DNA of 64,000 bases. Origin: Pseudomonas koreensis (GTDB lineage: Bacteria > Pseudomonadota > Gammaproteobacteria > Pseudomonadales > Pseudomonadaceae). A program made the position numbers and the translations under genes. The stretch is taken from positions 124,001 to 188,000 of the forward strand of contig NZ_JAOEJU010000001.1 of NCBI RefSeq assembly GCF_025447595.1, read 5' to 3'. Position 1 is the stretch's first letter; the number at the start of each line of letters is the position of its first letter. This document shows, one piece after another, positions 20,229-29,232 of the stretch. Below the pieces are notes generated by a model, which saw only the letters and a list, made by a program, of their open reading frames with translations, ran no database searches and was not told where the DNA came from.

Positions 20229-21399
20229 ATTATATAGCGCGGTTTTCATTGAGTCCTATCTCGAGTTTGCCTTGGATAAGGTTGTTTTGCCTCGCATCAG
20301 CGAAATGCTGACTAAGGTTCCGGCCGCACAGAGGGGGGAGGTGCGCAATGCGTTCACCAAAGTTGAATTGATACGTATGCTGACGGAACGACCCGAAGTC
20401 TTGGAAAATATTGCAGTCGGACTATTTGATAAATTTCCTGCTATCGCTGAGCGCTATTGCTATAGTTTTTTGCTGGAAAGAATTACTTTACCCGAGCAGG
20501 CTCGATATCTGGATCTTTCATCCTCTGTTGAGAGAGCTGAGTTTGATCGTGCGATTGAAGAAACTATTGATGCACTTGAAACGTTGACTTCTGAGCACTC
20601 TTTGCATCTGACGCCTCATTACCTGAAATTGCTGGGCTCTAGTGAAACTCGCTCTAAAAAAAGGCGTTATCTCTGCCGCTTGATTAATGCGCAAAAAGGA
20701 AAGTCGCCGGTTACTGAGGCCGACAGGGAGATTTTTCCGAAATGGATTAATGATCTTGTCCGATGCTTCGATTATGAAGTGGTTGCCGGAGAATTTGCGC
20801 AAAAAATTATTGATCAGTTAGCAGTTACGGTATGTCCTTATTGCGGTATTGAATCTGTTCAATCTATTCCAAAGATCAATGTTCGTCCTGAGCTTGATCA
20901 TTTTTTTCCCAAGTCTCGGTTCCCTTTCCTGGCCATCAGTTTGTATAACCTGATGCCGGCGGGATGGATCTGCAATCAGCGCCATAAGCGTAATAATTCA
21001 ATGTTGGGACGACTGAATCCATATTCGATCGGATTCGAACATGGGACGGTATTCAAGTTTGGATTTCTACCCGGTGGTGATATCCGAGATAACATGAGCA
21101 TTGAGATTTTGCCTCAAGCTTGTGATCTCAAGGATGGCCACGTGAAAATGTTCAAACTCGAGGCACTCTACGACGGGACGGAAGATTTGCGCGAGTGGCT
21201 TGCCGACAAGTATGAAGCGCATGCTTGGCTAAAAGAGGTTGGGAGATTGGGGGAAGTCGATTTCGGAACTCATCCTTATCGAAGTTATATCGATTTACGT
21301 AGGCCTGTGACTAAGGTTCGAGCGCAGAAATTCATGGTGGATGCACTGAATGATCTATTCAACCAATCATTGGAGGTCGTCCCTGCTCCCATCGCCTGA
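20212..21399 (+). CDS. HNH-family endonuclease partner (PtuB-like)
   Basis: A protein of about 395 aa with an HNH core: CPYCG near residue 208, LDHFFPKSRFPFLA near 227-240 and ICNQRHKRNNS near 255. This gives the C-x2-C, the D-H metal and catalytic pair, and the closing N/H element of the His-Me finger fold. The N-terminal 200 residues are helical with no recognised domain. The ATG at 20212 overlaps the ATPase gene by 17 bp; other in-frame ATGs lie at 20182 and 20149 inside the ATPase gene. The gene pair suggests that the ATPase senses a signal and the HNH protein cuts DNA or RNA. It is larger than typical PtuB, so it may be a distinct subtype. Confidence 0.78.
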   Translation: MIKINKLYSAVFIESYLEFALDKVVLPRISEMLTKVPAAQRGEVRNAFTKVELIRMLTERPEVLENIAVGLFDKFPAIAERYCYSFLLERITLPEQARYLDLSSSVERAEFDRAIEETIDALETLTSEHSLHLTPHYLKLLGSSETRSKKRRYLCRLINAQKGKSPVTEADREIFPKWINDLVRCFDYEVVAGEFAQKIIDQLAVTVCPYCGIESVQSIPKINVRPELDHFFPKSRFPFLAISLYNLMPAGWICNQRHKRNNSMLGRLNPYSIGFEHGTVFKFGFLPGGDIRDNMSIEILPQACDLKDGHVKMFKLEALYDGTEDLREWLADKYEAHAWLKEVGRLGEVDFGTHPYRSYIDLRRPVTKVRAQKFMVDALNDLFNQSLEVVPAPIA

Positions 21400-21637
21400 G
21401 ATGAGGCGGTCATATGAGTTTTCCGGACGCCACTTCAATGAGCGGTGGCGCTGGACTCTTCCGGCCAGAATCACTCCAGATTTCTTCGGCTATTCCTGCA
21501 TCTCCCTTGTTCAAATCAAAGTCCGGCATTTCAGCCGCCTGTTTACCTGACAAAAAACCAAATCGCCATGTGTTTCCTTCGTTCTTTCATACGTCGCAGT
21601 TGTCACTGTCCGTTCCCGCCTGTCTGGAGTTCACCCG

Positions 21638-23764
21638 ATGCCTTCGCTCAAAACCCTGCCCGCTGCCTTGTTGGGGCTGGCCCTTGTCTGTCCGGTCAAG
21701 GCGCAATCCCAGGGGCTGGAACTGGGGCAAGTGCTGATCGGGGCCGAGGATCAGAGCGGTGATGACGCGTCGGTGGAAGAGGCGAAGGCTCGTCTCGCCC
21801 AGGTTCCGGGTGGCAGCAATGTGGTCGATATGCGCCAGCCATTGCAGGGCCGAGTCGCGAGCAATCAGGACGTGCTGGCGTATCAGCCCGGTGTCTATGC
21901 CCAGTCGGCGGGCAACGAGGGGACGAAGATTTCAATCCGTGGCTCGGGTATCAATCGTGCCCCCGGCGCCCACGCCTCGGGGCTGTACACGATGCTCGAC
22001 GGTCTGCCGCTGACCGGCCCCGGCGGCACGCCTTACGAATTATTGGAGCCGCTGTGGCTCGACCATGTGGAAGTCCTGCGCGGTGCCAACGGTTTTGATC
22101 GCGGTGCGCTGGCCCTTGGCGGTGCTGTCGATTACGTCAGCCACACGGGATACAACGCGCCACTGCTGAATGTGCGTTACGTCATGGGCAGCCACGGTTA
22201 TGCCCAGCGGCAAATCAGCTCTGGTCAGGTGCTGGGTGACTTCGATTACTACCTGTCGATGACCGACGCGCATTCCGACGGTTATCAGGATCACACCGCC
22301 AGCAAGAGCCAAGGCGTGATTGCCAACTTCGGTTATCGCTTCAATCCGAATCTGGAAACCCGCTTCTACATTCGTCACCGCGAGACCGACAACGACCTCG
22401 CCGGGCGGGTGACCAAGCACTCCATCGAACACGATCCGCGCGCGGCCAACCCGGCCTACGTGACGCGCAACGACAGCCGCGATCAGCCCGGCAGCACCTT
22501 CATCGGCAACAAGACCACGTACTACATCGACGACGATTCGAGCATCCAGACCGGTCTGGTTTATCACGATTACCCGATGGACCTGCGCGAAGGCCCCAAT
22601 CGCCTGAAGGTCGCTTACACCGATGTTAGCGGCACGTTCGACTACAAGCGCCGCGACACGCTCTGGGGGATGGAGAGCAACAGCTCCGTGGGCCTGCGGG
22701 TGACCAAACACCTGCCCAATGACGGTGCCAGCGAACTGGTGCGGATTCCCACCGGCAACACCGCCGGTTATGCGCCGGGCACCCACATGCGCAACTTCAC
22801 TTATCAGGGTTCGGATTCTGTCCTGCACGTGGGCAACGACCTGGAAATCGCCGACGACCTGTGGCTGACCACCGGCCTCGCCGCGATCTACACCCGCCGC
22901 GAAAGCGCGGTCACCTACCCGGAAGGCGGCGGCAAGACCAGCCTCGGCGACTGGGATTACGCACCACGTCTGGGCCTGCGCTATCAGGTGACGCCGGACC
23001 TGCAACTGTTCGGCAACCTCAGCCGCTCGGTCGAAGCGCCGCATCCGTGGTCGCTGATTTACAGCTCCAACGTGCGGTTCCCGGCCGGCAGCGGTGCCGC
23101 CACCGGCACCCAACGCGACCCCATCAAACTGCAGAACCAGACCGCGACCACTCTGGAACTCGGCGGCCGTGGCGACAGCGCGCTCGGCGAATGGAGCCTG
23201 GCGTGGTACTACGCCCAGGTGCGCCACGAATTGCTTTCGGTGTTGCCGGACGCCAACGCCACCACGCCTTACGAGCTCAACGCCAGCCCGACCGTGCACC
23301 AAGGTATTGAAGCCAGCCTCAATAGCAACCTGTGGTCAGCAAACGATGGCGGCAAGTTGAGCCTGCGCCAGGCCTACACCTTCAGCGACTTCCACTACCG
23401 CGACGACGATCGCTTCGGCGACAACCGCTTGCCGGGCCTGCCAATGCATTACTACCAGGGCGAACTGCGCTATGACTTCCCGCAAGGTTTCTTCGCGGCA
23501 GTCAACACCCAACTCGTCTCGAAAACGGCGGTGGATTACGCCAACAGCTATTACGCCGATCCTTACGCGACCTTCGGTGCGACCCTCGGTTACAACGCAC
23601 CCAAGGGCGACTGGCAGACCTGGCTGGACATGCGCAATCTGACCGACAAGCACTACGCCGCTACCGTCACGCCGGGCTATGACGATAAAGGCCTGGACGC
23701 GGCACGCTCCACACCGGGTGAGGGCATGGCGATGTATGTCGGGGTGTCGTGGAGTTTGCTCTGA
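21638..23764 (+). CDS. TonB-dependent outer-membrane receptor (iron/siderophore type)
   Basis: A 708-aa protein with signal peptide (SLKTLPAALLGLALVCPVKA) and plug domain (SNQDVLAYQPGVYAQ, then ISIRGSGINRAPG, then LDHVEVLRGANGF). The beta-barrel ends in an aromatic-terminated strand (MYVGVSWSLL). This is the architecture of siderophore receptors. No ECF sigma/anti-sigma pair or other iron gene adjoins it, and the ligand is unknown. Its composition is GC-rich, unlike the AT-richer accessory genes on both sides. Confidence 0.9.
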   Translation: MPSLKTLPAALLGLALVCPVKAQSQGLELGQVLIGAEDQSGDDASVEEAKARLAQVPGGSNVVDMRQPLQGRVASNQDVLAYQPGVYAQSAGNEGTKISIRGSGINRAPGAHASGLYTMLDGLPLTGPGGTPYELLEPLWLDHVEVLRGANGFDRGALALGGAVDYVSHTGYNAPLLNVRYVMGSHGYAQRQISSGQVLGDFDYYLSMTDAHSDGYQDHTASKSQGVIANFGYRFNPNLETRFYIRHRETDNDLAGRVTKHSIEHDPRAANPAYVTRNDSRDQPGSTFIGNKTTYYIDDDSSIQTGLVYHDYPMDLREGPNRLKVAYTDVSGTFDYKRRDTLWGMESNSSVGLRVTKHLPNDGASELVRIPTGNTAGYAPGTHMRNFTYQGSDSVLHVGNDLEIADDLWLTTGLAAIYTRRESAVTYPEGGGKTSLGDWDYAPRLGLRYQVTPDLQLFGNLSRSVEAPHPWSLIYSSNVRFPAGSGAATGTQRDPIKLQNQTATTLELGGRGDSALGEWSLAWYYAQVRHELLSVLPDANATTPYELNASPTVHQGIEASLNSNLWSANDGGKLSLRQAYTFSDFHYRDDDRFGDNRLPGLPMHYYQGELRYDFPQGFFAAVNTQLVSKTAVDYANSYYADPYATFGATLGYNAPKGDWQTWLDMRNLTDKHYAATVTPGYDDKGLDAARSTPGEGMAMYVGVSWSLL

Positions 23765-24114
23765 GGTGTTCATGTTACGGCCAGTTTTTTGAAGTCGTAT
23801 ATTTAGAGCATGATTGAAAGTATCCGAATGTTAGTTTGATAGGAATTGCCTGCTATAGGTTTTTTGGCATTAAGATTTTGGCGATTCTTGAGTGGTTTGA
23901 GCGCTGGCTGCATGTCGGAAATGTTGGGCTGAAAAGGTGGGTTATTCATTCTGTTTTGTCCGTATGATATTGGTCTGTTTTTAGTGGTTGCAGTGCTTGA
24001 TGAGTGTTGATGTCTGTGTCGGATGTTATTGTTATCTGGGTGATGGATTTGTTTTCCCAGATGGTGCAGGCTATTATGGATTAGTTTCCTGGGTTGTAGG
24101 GTGTGGGTCTGTAT
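23765..24114. other. AT-rich non-coding gap before the ATPase-TOPRIM gene
   Basis: About 350 bp, rich in T and G on the plus strand, between the TonB receptor and the lone ATPase. I see no convincing gene, tRNA or terminator. Its composition matches the downstream accessory gene, so the boundary of the transferred segment probably lies at or just after 23765. Confidence 0.6.
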
Positions 24115-26055
24115 ATGGATGTTAAATTTGTCGGATATAAAGCGTTTAAAGGTTTTGAACTTAAAGAGGCGTTTTCAATAAAGACGCCTGTGTCGGTTTT
24201 GATTGGGAAAAATGGATGTGGTAAAACCAGACTTTTTGAAAGTATAAAGAGTGGTGATGTGGAGGTTGTTTCTGATCCTGACATTTCCAGAGATGAGATT
24301 TTTTTTGTTTCGCATGGGGCATTAGTCCCAAAGCTTGAATCTCGGTATGTTTTGTCGGAGGTGTCTGCTCGCAAGAAGTCACTCCTTGACAGATTTAGGT
24401 TAAATAAGCCTGAGTTTGATCGGGAGCTTGATAGGTATCGTATAGAAACGCCTAGTTTAAGGTTCGGCGCTAATGATATAGGATACAAGGAAGCGCATCG
24501 CATAATTCGTAGTATTGCCGAAAAGCTTTCAAAAAAACCAAGTCAGCTTAGTGATGATGAAATTTCAAATCATTATGACGGTTATGAAGTTCAATTGTTT
24601 GGTTCGAAAAATATTACCGCCATATTTACCAGGTATATTGAAAGGCTTCATGATAATGAATATGCAATGTGGCTTTCGGATGTTAGGGGTAAGTTAACGT
24701 ACCATGTAAGCGATGACGAGTTTGAGGCTGTCTATGGTCGTCAACCTTGGGTTGTACTAAATGAAATATTGGATAAAACGTTTAACGGGAAGGTAACAGT
24801 TGGAATTCCAGGAGCGTCTGAAGCGGGAGATGAGTACATTGCCTGCTTCTACGAGGGGGAAACGGGAGCACCAATTAAGGAGAGTGATCTTTCGTCTGGG
24901 GAGCAAGCTCTGCTTTGGCTCGCCTTGGTGACATTTGCTACGCAGTTTTCAGCCACTAACTCTGATGCCGTGCCAAAAATTTTGTTGATGGATGAGCCAG
25001 ACGCCTTTTTACATCCATCTATGGTCGTTCAGTTAATCAGCTTTCTGGACTCGTTTAGTCGTGAGTTCTCCGCGAAAATATTAATAACGACGCATTCTCC
25101 TACTACAGTTGCACTTTCTCCAGATGACTCTTTATATGCTCTTTCTGATGGTGTTGTTTCCGCTGTTGATAAGGATTTGGCGATTTCAACTTTGCTTGAG
25201 GGCGTAACGCAGATATCCGTGAATCCGTTCAATAGGCGGCTGGTGCTGGTTGAGAGCTTTTATGATGCTGAAATTTATCAGTCCGTCTACCGTGCAATTC
25301 CCCATAGCTCTAGCTTTTTAGATTCAAGAATCGCTCTGACATTCGTCAGTTCTGGTCCAAAAATGCCCCCTCAGCAGATTTCTGACAAACTTAATCAGGT
25401 TTTTGGAAAGGCGATTCAAAAAGACAAGATTGATGAGTTTTTGAATCTGGTAAATGGTATGGGTAACTGCGAACAAGTGAAGGGGATGGTGGAGGCATTA
25501 TCTTCTGAGGGTGATAGAACAGTTCGGGGGCTTATTGATTGGGACAGAAAGAACACTGCCGGAAAGAATGTTGTGGTTTTGGGTGAGGGTAGCGCCTATT
25601 CTCTGGAAAATATCGCATTGGATCCTATTTGTATAATGTTGTTGTTGCATCTTGAGTGTAAAGGTAAATACCCGATTTCTGAGTACTGCGGTGCAGATGT
25701 CGGGTGGGGCGAATGGTTGCGCACTCCTGAGCATCTGCAAGAATCCATGAATTGGTTTGTTTGCAAGTTGTTTAAAAGGCCGAGCGCAAATGATGTCCAG
25801 GTTGAGTATATTTCAGGTGTTAGCCTGAAGGGTGATAAAGAATATTTGCAGATGAGAGGGCATGATCTGGCAGAGTTGATAATTTCGGAGTTTGATGATT
25901 TGCGCGGCCTGATAAAAAACAAGGTGGAGAGACTGATGGGCTTGATTGTCAAAAAGTCCATGCTGACATTGAGTGAGGGGAAATTTATTCCTAATTTTTT
26001 TTGCGATGCATTTAGAAAACTTCAAGTCCAAATCGAGAGTGGCGCTTTGGACTGA
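24115..26055 (+). CDS. ATPase with C-terminal TOPRIM/DUF4435-like nuclease region (OLD-like)
   Basis: A 646-aa protein. It has an ABC-type ATPase with Walker A IGKNGCGKTR near residue 30, signature DLSSGEQALLW near 260, Walker B KILLMDEPDAFLHPS near 290 and H-loop ITTHSPTT near 325. After this comes a TOPRIM-like region: 'RLVLVESFYDAEIY' (Glu, then DxxxY) near 375, 'GLIDWDRKN' (acidic D-x-D) near 472, and 'AYSLENIALDP', a pattern typical of DUF4435 proteins. The set recalls OLD-family nucleases and other ATPase-TOPRIM phage-defence proteins. ATG 24115 is chosen over GTG 24103. The gene is AT-rich and alone, with no visible partner. Confidence 0.78.
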   Translation: MDVKFVGYKAFKGFELKEAFSIKTPVSVLIGKNGCGKTRLFESIKSGDVEVVSDPDISRDEIFFVSHGALVPKLESRYVLSEVSARKKSLLDRFRLNKPEFDRELDRYRIETPSLRFGANDIGYKEAHRIIRSIAEKLSKKPSQLSDDEISNHYDGYEVQLFGSKNITAIFTRYIERLHDNEYAMWLSDVRGKLTYHVSDDEFEAVYGRQPWVVLNEILDKTFNGKVTVGIPGASEAGDEYIACFYEGETGAPIKESDLSSGEQALLWLALVTFATQFSATNSDAVPKILLMDEPDAFLHPSMVVQLISFLDSFSREFSAKILITTHSPTTVALSPDDSLYALSDGVVSAVDKDLAISTLLEGVTQISVNPFNRRLVLVESFYDAEIYQSVYRAIPHSSSFLDSRIALTFVSSGPKMPPQQISDKLNQVFGKAIQKDKIDEFLNLVNGMGNCEQVKGMVEALSSEGDRTVRGLIDWDRKNTAGKNVVVLGEGSAYSLENIALDPICIMLLLHLECKGKYPISEYCGADVGWGEWLRTPEHLQESMNWFVCKLFKRPSANDVQVEYISGVSLKGDKEYLQMRGHDLAELIISEFDDLRGLIKNKVERLMGLIVKKSMLTLSEGKFIPNFFCDAFRKLQVQIESGALD

Positions 26056-26244
26056 TGTTCTTGGCGTGGCGCTGGTCCGGATTCAGTCGTGCCGTATGTT
26101 TGCCGGCACGATTTCATGAAACCGTTCGATCACCGGACAGCCAAACCTTCGTCCAATTGCCCGATCCTGCCCGCCGGCGTACTGTGACCGGTGATGGCGT
26201 AAACCGTGACCATCACCATAACGACAAGATCGAGTGCCTTGCCC

Positions 26245-27201
26245 ATGGACAGCCGCCTGCTGAGCGACCGCAGCAGCGTGTTTCGCCACGCTGACCCGTA
26301 TGCCGTCTCCGACTATGTGAACCAGCACGTCGGCCAGCATTTCATCGGCCTGTCCAAAACCACCCACCCGCAAGCCAGCCTCAACCACCGCAAACTCGCC
26401 GACCTCGATCTGTGCCGCATCAGCTATGGCGGCAGCGTTCGGGTGACTTCGCTGGCGCTGGAAACCGTGTATCACCTGCAAGTCCTGCTGCAAGGCAACT
26501 GCCTGTGGCGCGGGCACAAGCGCGAGCATCATCTGGTGCCGGGCGAATTGTTGTTGATCAACCCGGACGATCCGGTCGACCTGACCTACTCCGACGATTG
26601 CGAGAAATTCATCCTCAAGGTGCCGGTCAGCGTGCTGGAGTCAGTGTGCGACGAGCAGCGCTGGCTGCATCCTGCCGGCGGCATCCGGTTTCTGCGCAAT
26701 CATTACCGGCTCGACGAGCTGGAAGGCTTTACCAATCTGCTGGGCATGATCTGCCAGGAAGCCGAAGCCAGCGATCCGTTGTTGCGGGTGCAGGAGCACT
26801 ACGCGCAGATCGTCGGCAGCAAACTGGTCTCGCTGATGAACACCAACGTCAGCCGTGAATGCCTGAATTCGCCGAGCGTCAGTTTCGAGCGGATCCTCGA
26901 TTACATAGAGCGCAACCTGAAGCTGGATCTGCCCGCCGAACACCTGGCGGCCCAGGCGAACATGAGCCCGCGTTCCCTGTACGCGCTGTTCGAACGCCAG
27001 CTCGGCGTGACCCCGATGCAATACATCCGCCAGCGCAAGCTGGAGCGCATTCATGCCTGCCTCAGCGATCCGAGCTGCCCGGTGCGCAACCTCACCGAAC
27101 TGGCGCTGGACTACGGCTTCCTGCACCTCGGGCGTTTCTCCGAAAGCTATCGCCAGCAGTTCGGCGAATTGCCGTCCGTGACCTTCAAGCGCCGCCACTG
27201 A
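26245..27201 (+). CDS. benR: Benzoate-responsive transcriptional activator BenR (AraC/XylS family)
   Basis: A 318-aa protein with an N-terminal AraC-type effector domain and a C-terminal HTH pair (LDLPAEHLAAQANMSPRSLYALFERQLG and NLTELALDYGFLHLGRFSESYRQQFGELP). The start MDSRLLSDRSSVFRHADP aligns with how BenR/XylS proteins begin; a GTG at 26206 would add 13 residues. It lies 141 bp upstream of benA on the same strand and should activate benABCD on benzoate. AntR (anthranilate) is a close relative, but benD downstream argues for benzoate. Confidence 0.9.
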   Translation: MDSRLLSDRSSVFRHADPYAVSDYVNQHVGQHFIGLSKTTHPQASLNHRKLADLDLCRISYGGSVRVTSLALETVYHLQVLLQGNCLWRGHKREHHLVPGELLLINPDDPVDLTYSDDCEKFILKVPVSVLESVCDEQRWLHPAGGIRFLRNHYRLDELEGFTNLLGMICQEAEASDPLLRVQEHYAQIVGSKLVSLMNTNVSRECLNSPSVSFERILDYIERNLKLDLPAEHLAAQANMSPRSLYALFERQLGVTPMQYIRQRKLERIHACLSDPSCPVRNLTELALDYGFLHLGRFSESYRQQFGELPSVTFKRRH

Positions 27202-27317
27202 ATCCCCGCCCCGAAACAATCTGAAGTACCTGCCGCGCTGTCCTGCACAAAACGGATAGCGCTCTGCAGGATTCGGATATTGCCGCCCGCGTTGCCTCCC
27301 TAATCTGACCTGGCCTG

Positions 27318-27325
27318 AACAATAA
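27318..27325 (+). promoter_or_regulatory. Hfq/Crc-type CA motif upstream of benA
   Basis: AACAATAA, continuing as CAATGG, lies 17 nt before the benA ATG and just 5' of its GGAGG. AANAANAA sites in ben mRNAs are established Crc/Hfq targets in P. putida. Confidence 0.65.
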
Positions 27326-27342
27326 CAATGGAGGCCCCGGCC

Positions 27343-28698
27343 ATGTCCCTGGGAATCGACTACCTCAATGCCATGCTTGAAGAGGACCCCGATAAGGGTG
27401 CCTACCGCTGCAAGCGGGAGATGTTCACCGATCCACGGCTGTTCGAACTGGAGATGGCGCACATCTTCGAAGGCAACTGGATCTACCTCGCCCACGAAAG
27501 CCAGACCCCCAACGCCAACGATTTTCTGACCCTCACCATGGGCCGCCAACCCGTGTTCATCGCCCGCAACAAGGCCGGTGAACTCAATGCCTTTCTCAAT
27601 GCGTGCAGCCATCGCGGCGCCATGCTCTGCCGGCACAAGTCCGGCAATCGTTCCAGCTATACCTGCCCGTTCCACGGCTGGACGTTCAACAACAGCGGCA
27701 AACTGCTCAAGGTCAAAGACCCGAGCGAGGCCGGCTACCCCGAAGGCTTCAACTGCGAAGGCTCCCACGACCTGACCAAAGTCGCGCGTTTCGAGTCCTA
27801 TCGCGGCTTTCTGTTCGGCAGCCTGAACGCCGATGTGAAAACCCTCGCCGAGCACCTGGGCGAGTCGGCCAAGATCATCGACATGATCGTCGATCAGTCC
27901 CCCGAAGGCCTGGAAGTGCTGCGCGGTTCCAGCTCCTACATCTATGAAGGCAACTGGAAACTCACCGCTGAAAATGGCGCCGACGGTTATCACGTCAGCT
28001 CCGTGCACTGGAACTACGCCGCCACCCAGAACCAGCGTCAGCAGCGCGACGCCGGCGAAGAAATCAAGACCATGAGCGCCGGCAGCTGGGCGAAGAAGGG
28101 CGGCGGTTTCTACTCGTTCGACCACGGTCATCTGTTGCTCTGGACTCGCTGGGCCAACCCTGAAGACCGCCCGGCCTACGAGCGCCGTGATGAACTGGCG
28201 CGGGATTTCGGCCAGGCCCGCGCCGACTGGATGATCAAGAACTCGCGCAACCTGTGCCTGTACCCCAACGTGTACCTGATGGATCAGTTCAGCTCGCAGA
28301 TCCGCATCGCCCGGCCGATCTCCGTCGACAAGACCGAGATCACCATCTACTGCATCGCCCCCAAAGGTGAAAGCGCGGAAGCCCGGGCCAAGCGCATTCG
28401 CCAATACGAAGACTTCTTCAACGTCAGCGGCATGGCCACCCCGGATGACCTCGAAGAATTCCGCTCGTGCCAGACCGGCTACGGCGCCGGGCGCGGCTGG
28501 AACGACATGTCCCGTGGCGCAACTCACTGGGTCGAAGGCGCAGACGCGGCGGCCGAGGAAATCGACCTCAAGCCGTTGCTGTCCGGCATGCGCACCGAAG
28601 ACGAAGGCCTGTTCGTGCTGCAACACAAGTACTGGCAGGAAACCATGCTCAAGGCTGCTTCCACCGATAAAAACCTGATTCCCGTGGAGGCTGTGTGA
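27343..28698 (+). CDS. benA: Benzoate 1,2-dioxygenase, large (alpha) subunit
   Basis: A 451-aa Rieske non-haem iron oxygenase. The Rieske cluster ligands are C-S-H ([10 protein letters not shown]) and C-x2-H (YTCPFHGW). The mononuclear iron site is in '[15 protein letters not shown]' (Asp, His, His). With BenB and BenC it converts benzoate to cis-1,2-dihydroxycyclohexa-3,5-diene-1-carboxylate. ATG 27343 is chosen because GGAGG lies 8 nt upstream; the ATG at 27328 would place that ribosome site inside the gene. Its TGA overlaps the benB ATG by one base. Anthranilate or toluate dioxygenase are related alternatives. Confidence 0.94.
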   Translation: MSLGIDYLNAMLEEDPDKGAYRCKREMFTDPRLFELEMAHIFEGNWIYLAHESQTPNANDFLTLTMGRQPVFIARNKAGELNAFLNACSHRGAMLCRHKSGNRSSYTCPFHGWTFNNSGKLLKVKDPSEAGYPEGFNCEGSHDLTKVARFESYRGFLFGSLNADVKTLAEHLGESAKIIDMIVDQSPEGLEVLRGSSSYIYEGNWKLTAENGADGYHVSSVHWNYAATQNQRQQRDAGEEIKTMSAGSWAKKGGGFYSFDHGHLLLWTRWANPEDRPAYERRDELARDFGQARADWMIKNSRNLCLYPNVYLMDQFSSQIRIARPISVDKTEITIYCIAPKGESAEARAKRIRQYEDFFNVSGMATPDDLEEFRSCQTGYGAGRGWNDMSRGATHWVEGADAAAEEIDLKPLLSGMRTEDEGLFVLQHKYWQETMLKAASTDKNLIPVEAV

Positions 28699-29186
28699 TG
28701 AGCAACCTCTACGACACCGTGCGCGATTTCCTCTACCGCGAAGCGCGCTATCTGGACGACGGCCAGTGGGATCAGTGGCTGGAACTCTACGCCGGCGACG
28801 CCAGTTTCTGGATGCCGGCCTGGGACGACCACGACGCGCTGACCGAAGACCCGCAAAGCGAAATCTCGCTGATCTGGTACGGCAACCGTGGCGGTCTCGA
28901 AGACCGGGTATTCCGGATCAAGACCGAGCGCTCCAGTGCGACCATCCCCGACACCCGCACCTCGCACAACCTCAGCAACATCGAGATCGTCGAGCAGGGC
29001 GAAGGGCAATGCCGGGTGCGCTTCAACTGGCACACCCTGAGCTTTCGCTATCAGGTCACCGACAGTTATTTCGGCACCAGCTTCTACACCCTCGACCTGC
29101 GCGGCGAACAGCCGTTGATCAAGGCCAAGAAAGTCGTGCTGAAGAACGATTACGTCCGTCAGGTCATCGACATCTACCACATCTGA
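28698..29186 (+). CDS. benB: Benzoate 1,2-dioxygenase, small (beta) subunit
   Basis: A 162-aa beta subunit of the ring-hydroxylating dioxygenase (NTF2-like fold). It matches by the early 'DFLYREARYLDDGQWDQWLELY', 'FWMPAWDD' and the closing 'KKVVLKNDYVRQVIDIYHI'. It supports the alpha3-beta3 hexamer and does not bind metal. ATG 28698 overlaps the benA TGA (TGATG), so translation is coupled; GTG 28695 in the same frame is less likely. Confidence 0.94.
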   Translation: MSNLYDTVRDFLYREARYLDDGQWDQWLELYAGDASFWMPAWDDHDALTEDPQSEISLIWYGNRGGLEDRVFRIKTERSSATIPDTRTSHNLSNIEIVEQGEGQCRVRFNWHTLSFRYQVTDSYFGTSFYTLDLRGEQPLIKAKKVVLKNDYVRQVIDIYHI

Positions 29187-29232
29187 TCGAGACGGCGGCG
29201 AGCCGGGCTCGACGCTGTGAGCGAGGTGCACA

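Noticed and set aside
26641..28626. Long open frame on the minus strand (about 660 codons) opposite benR-benA
   Set aside because: It is a GC-skew shadow of benA; no ribosome site or family motif, while benA has clear Rieske and iron motifs.
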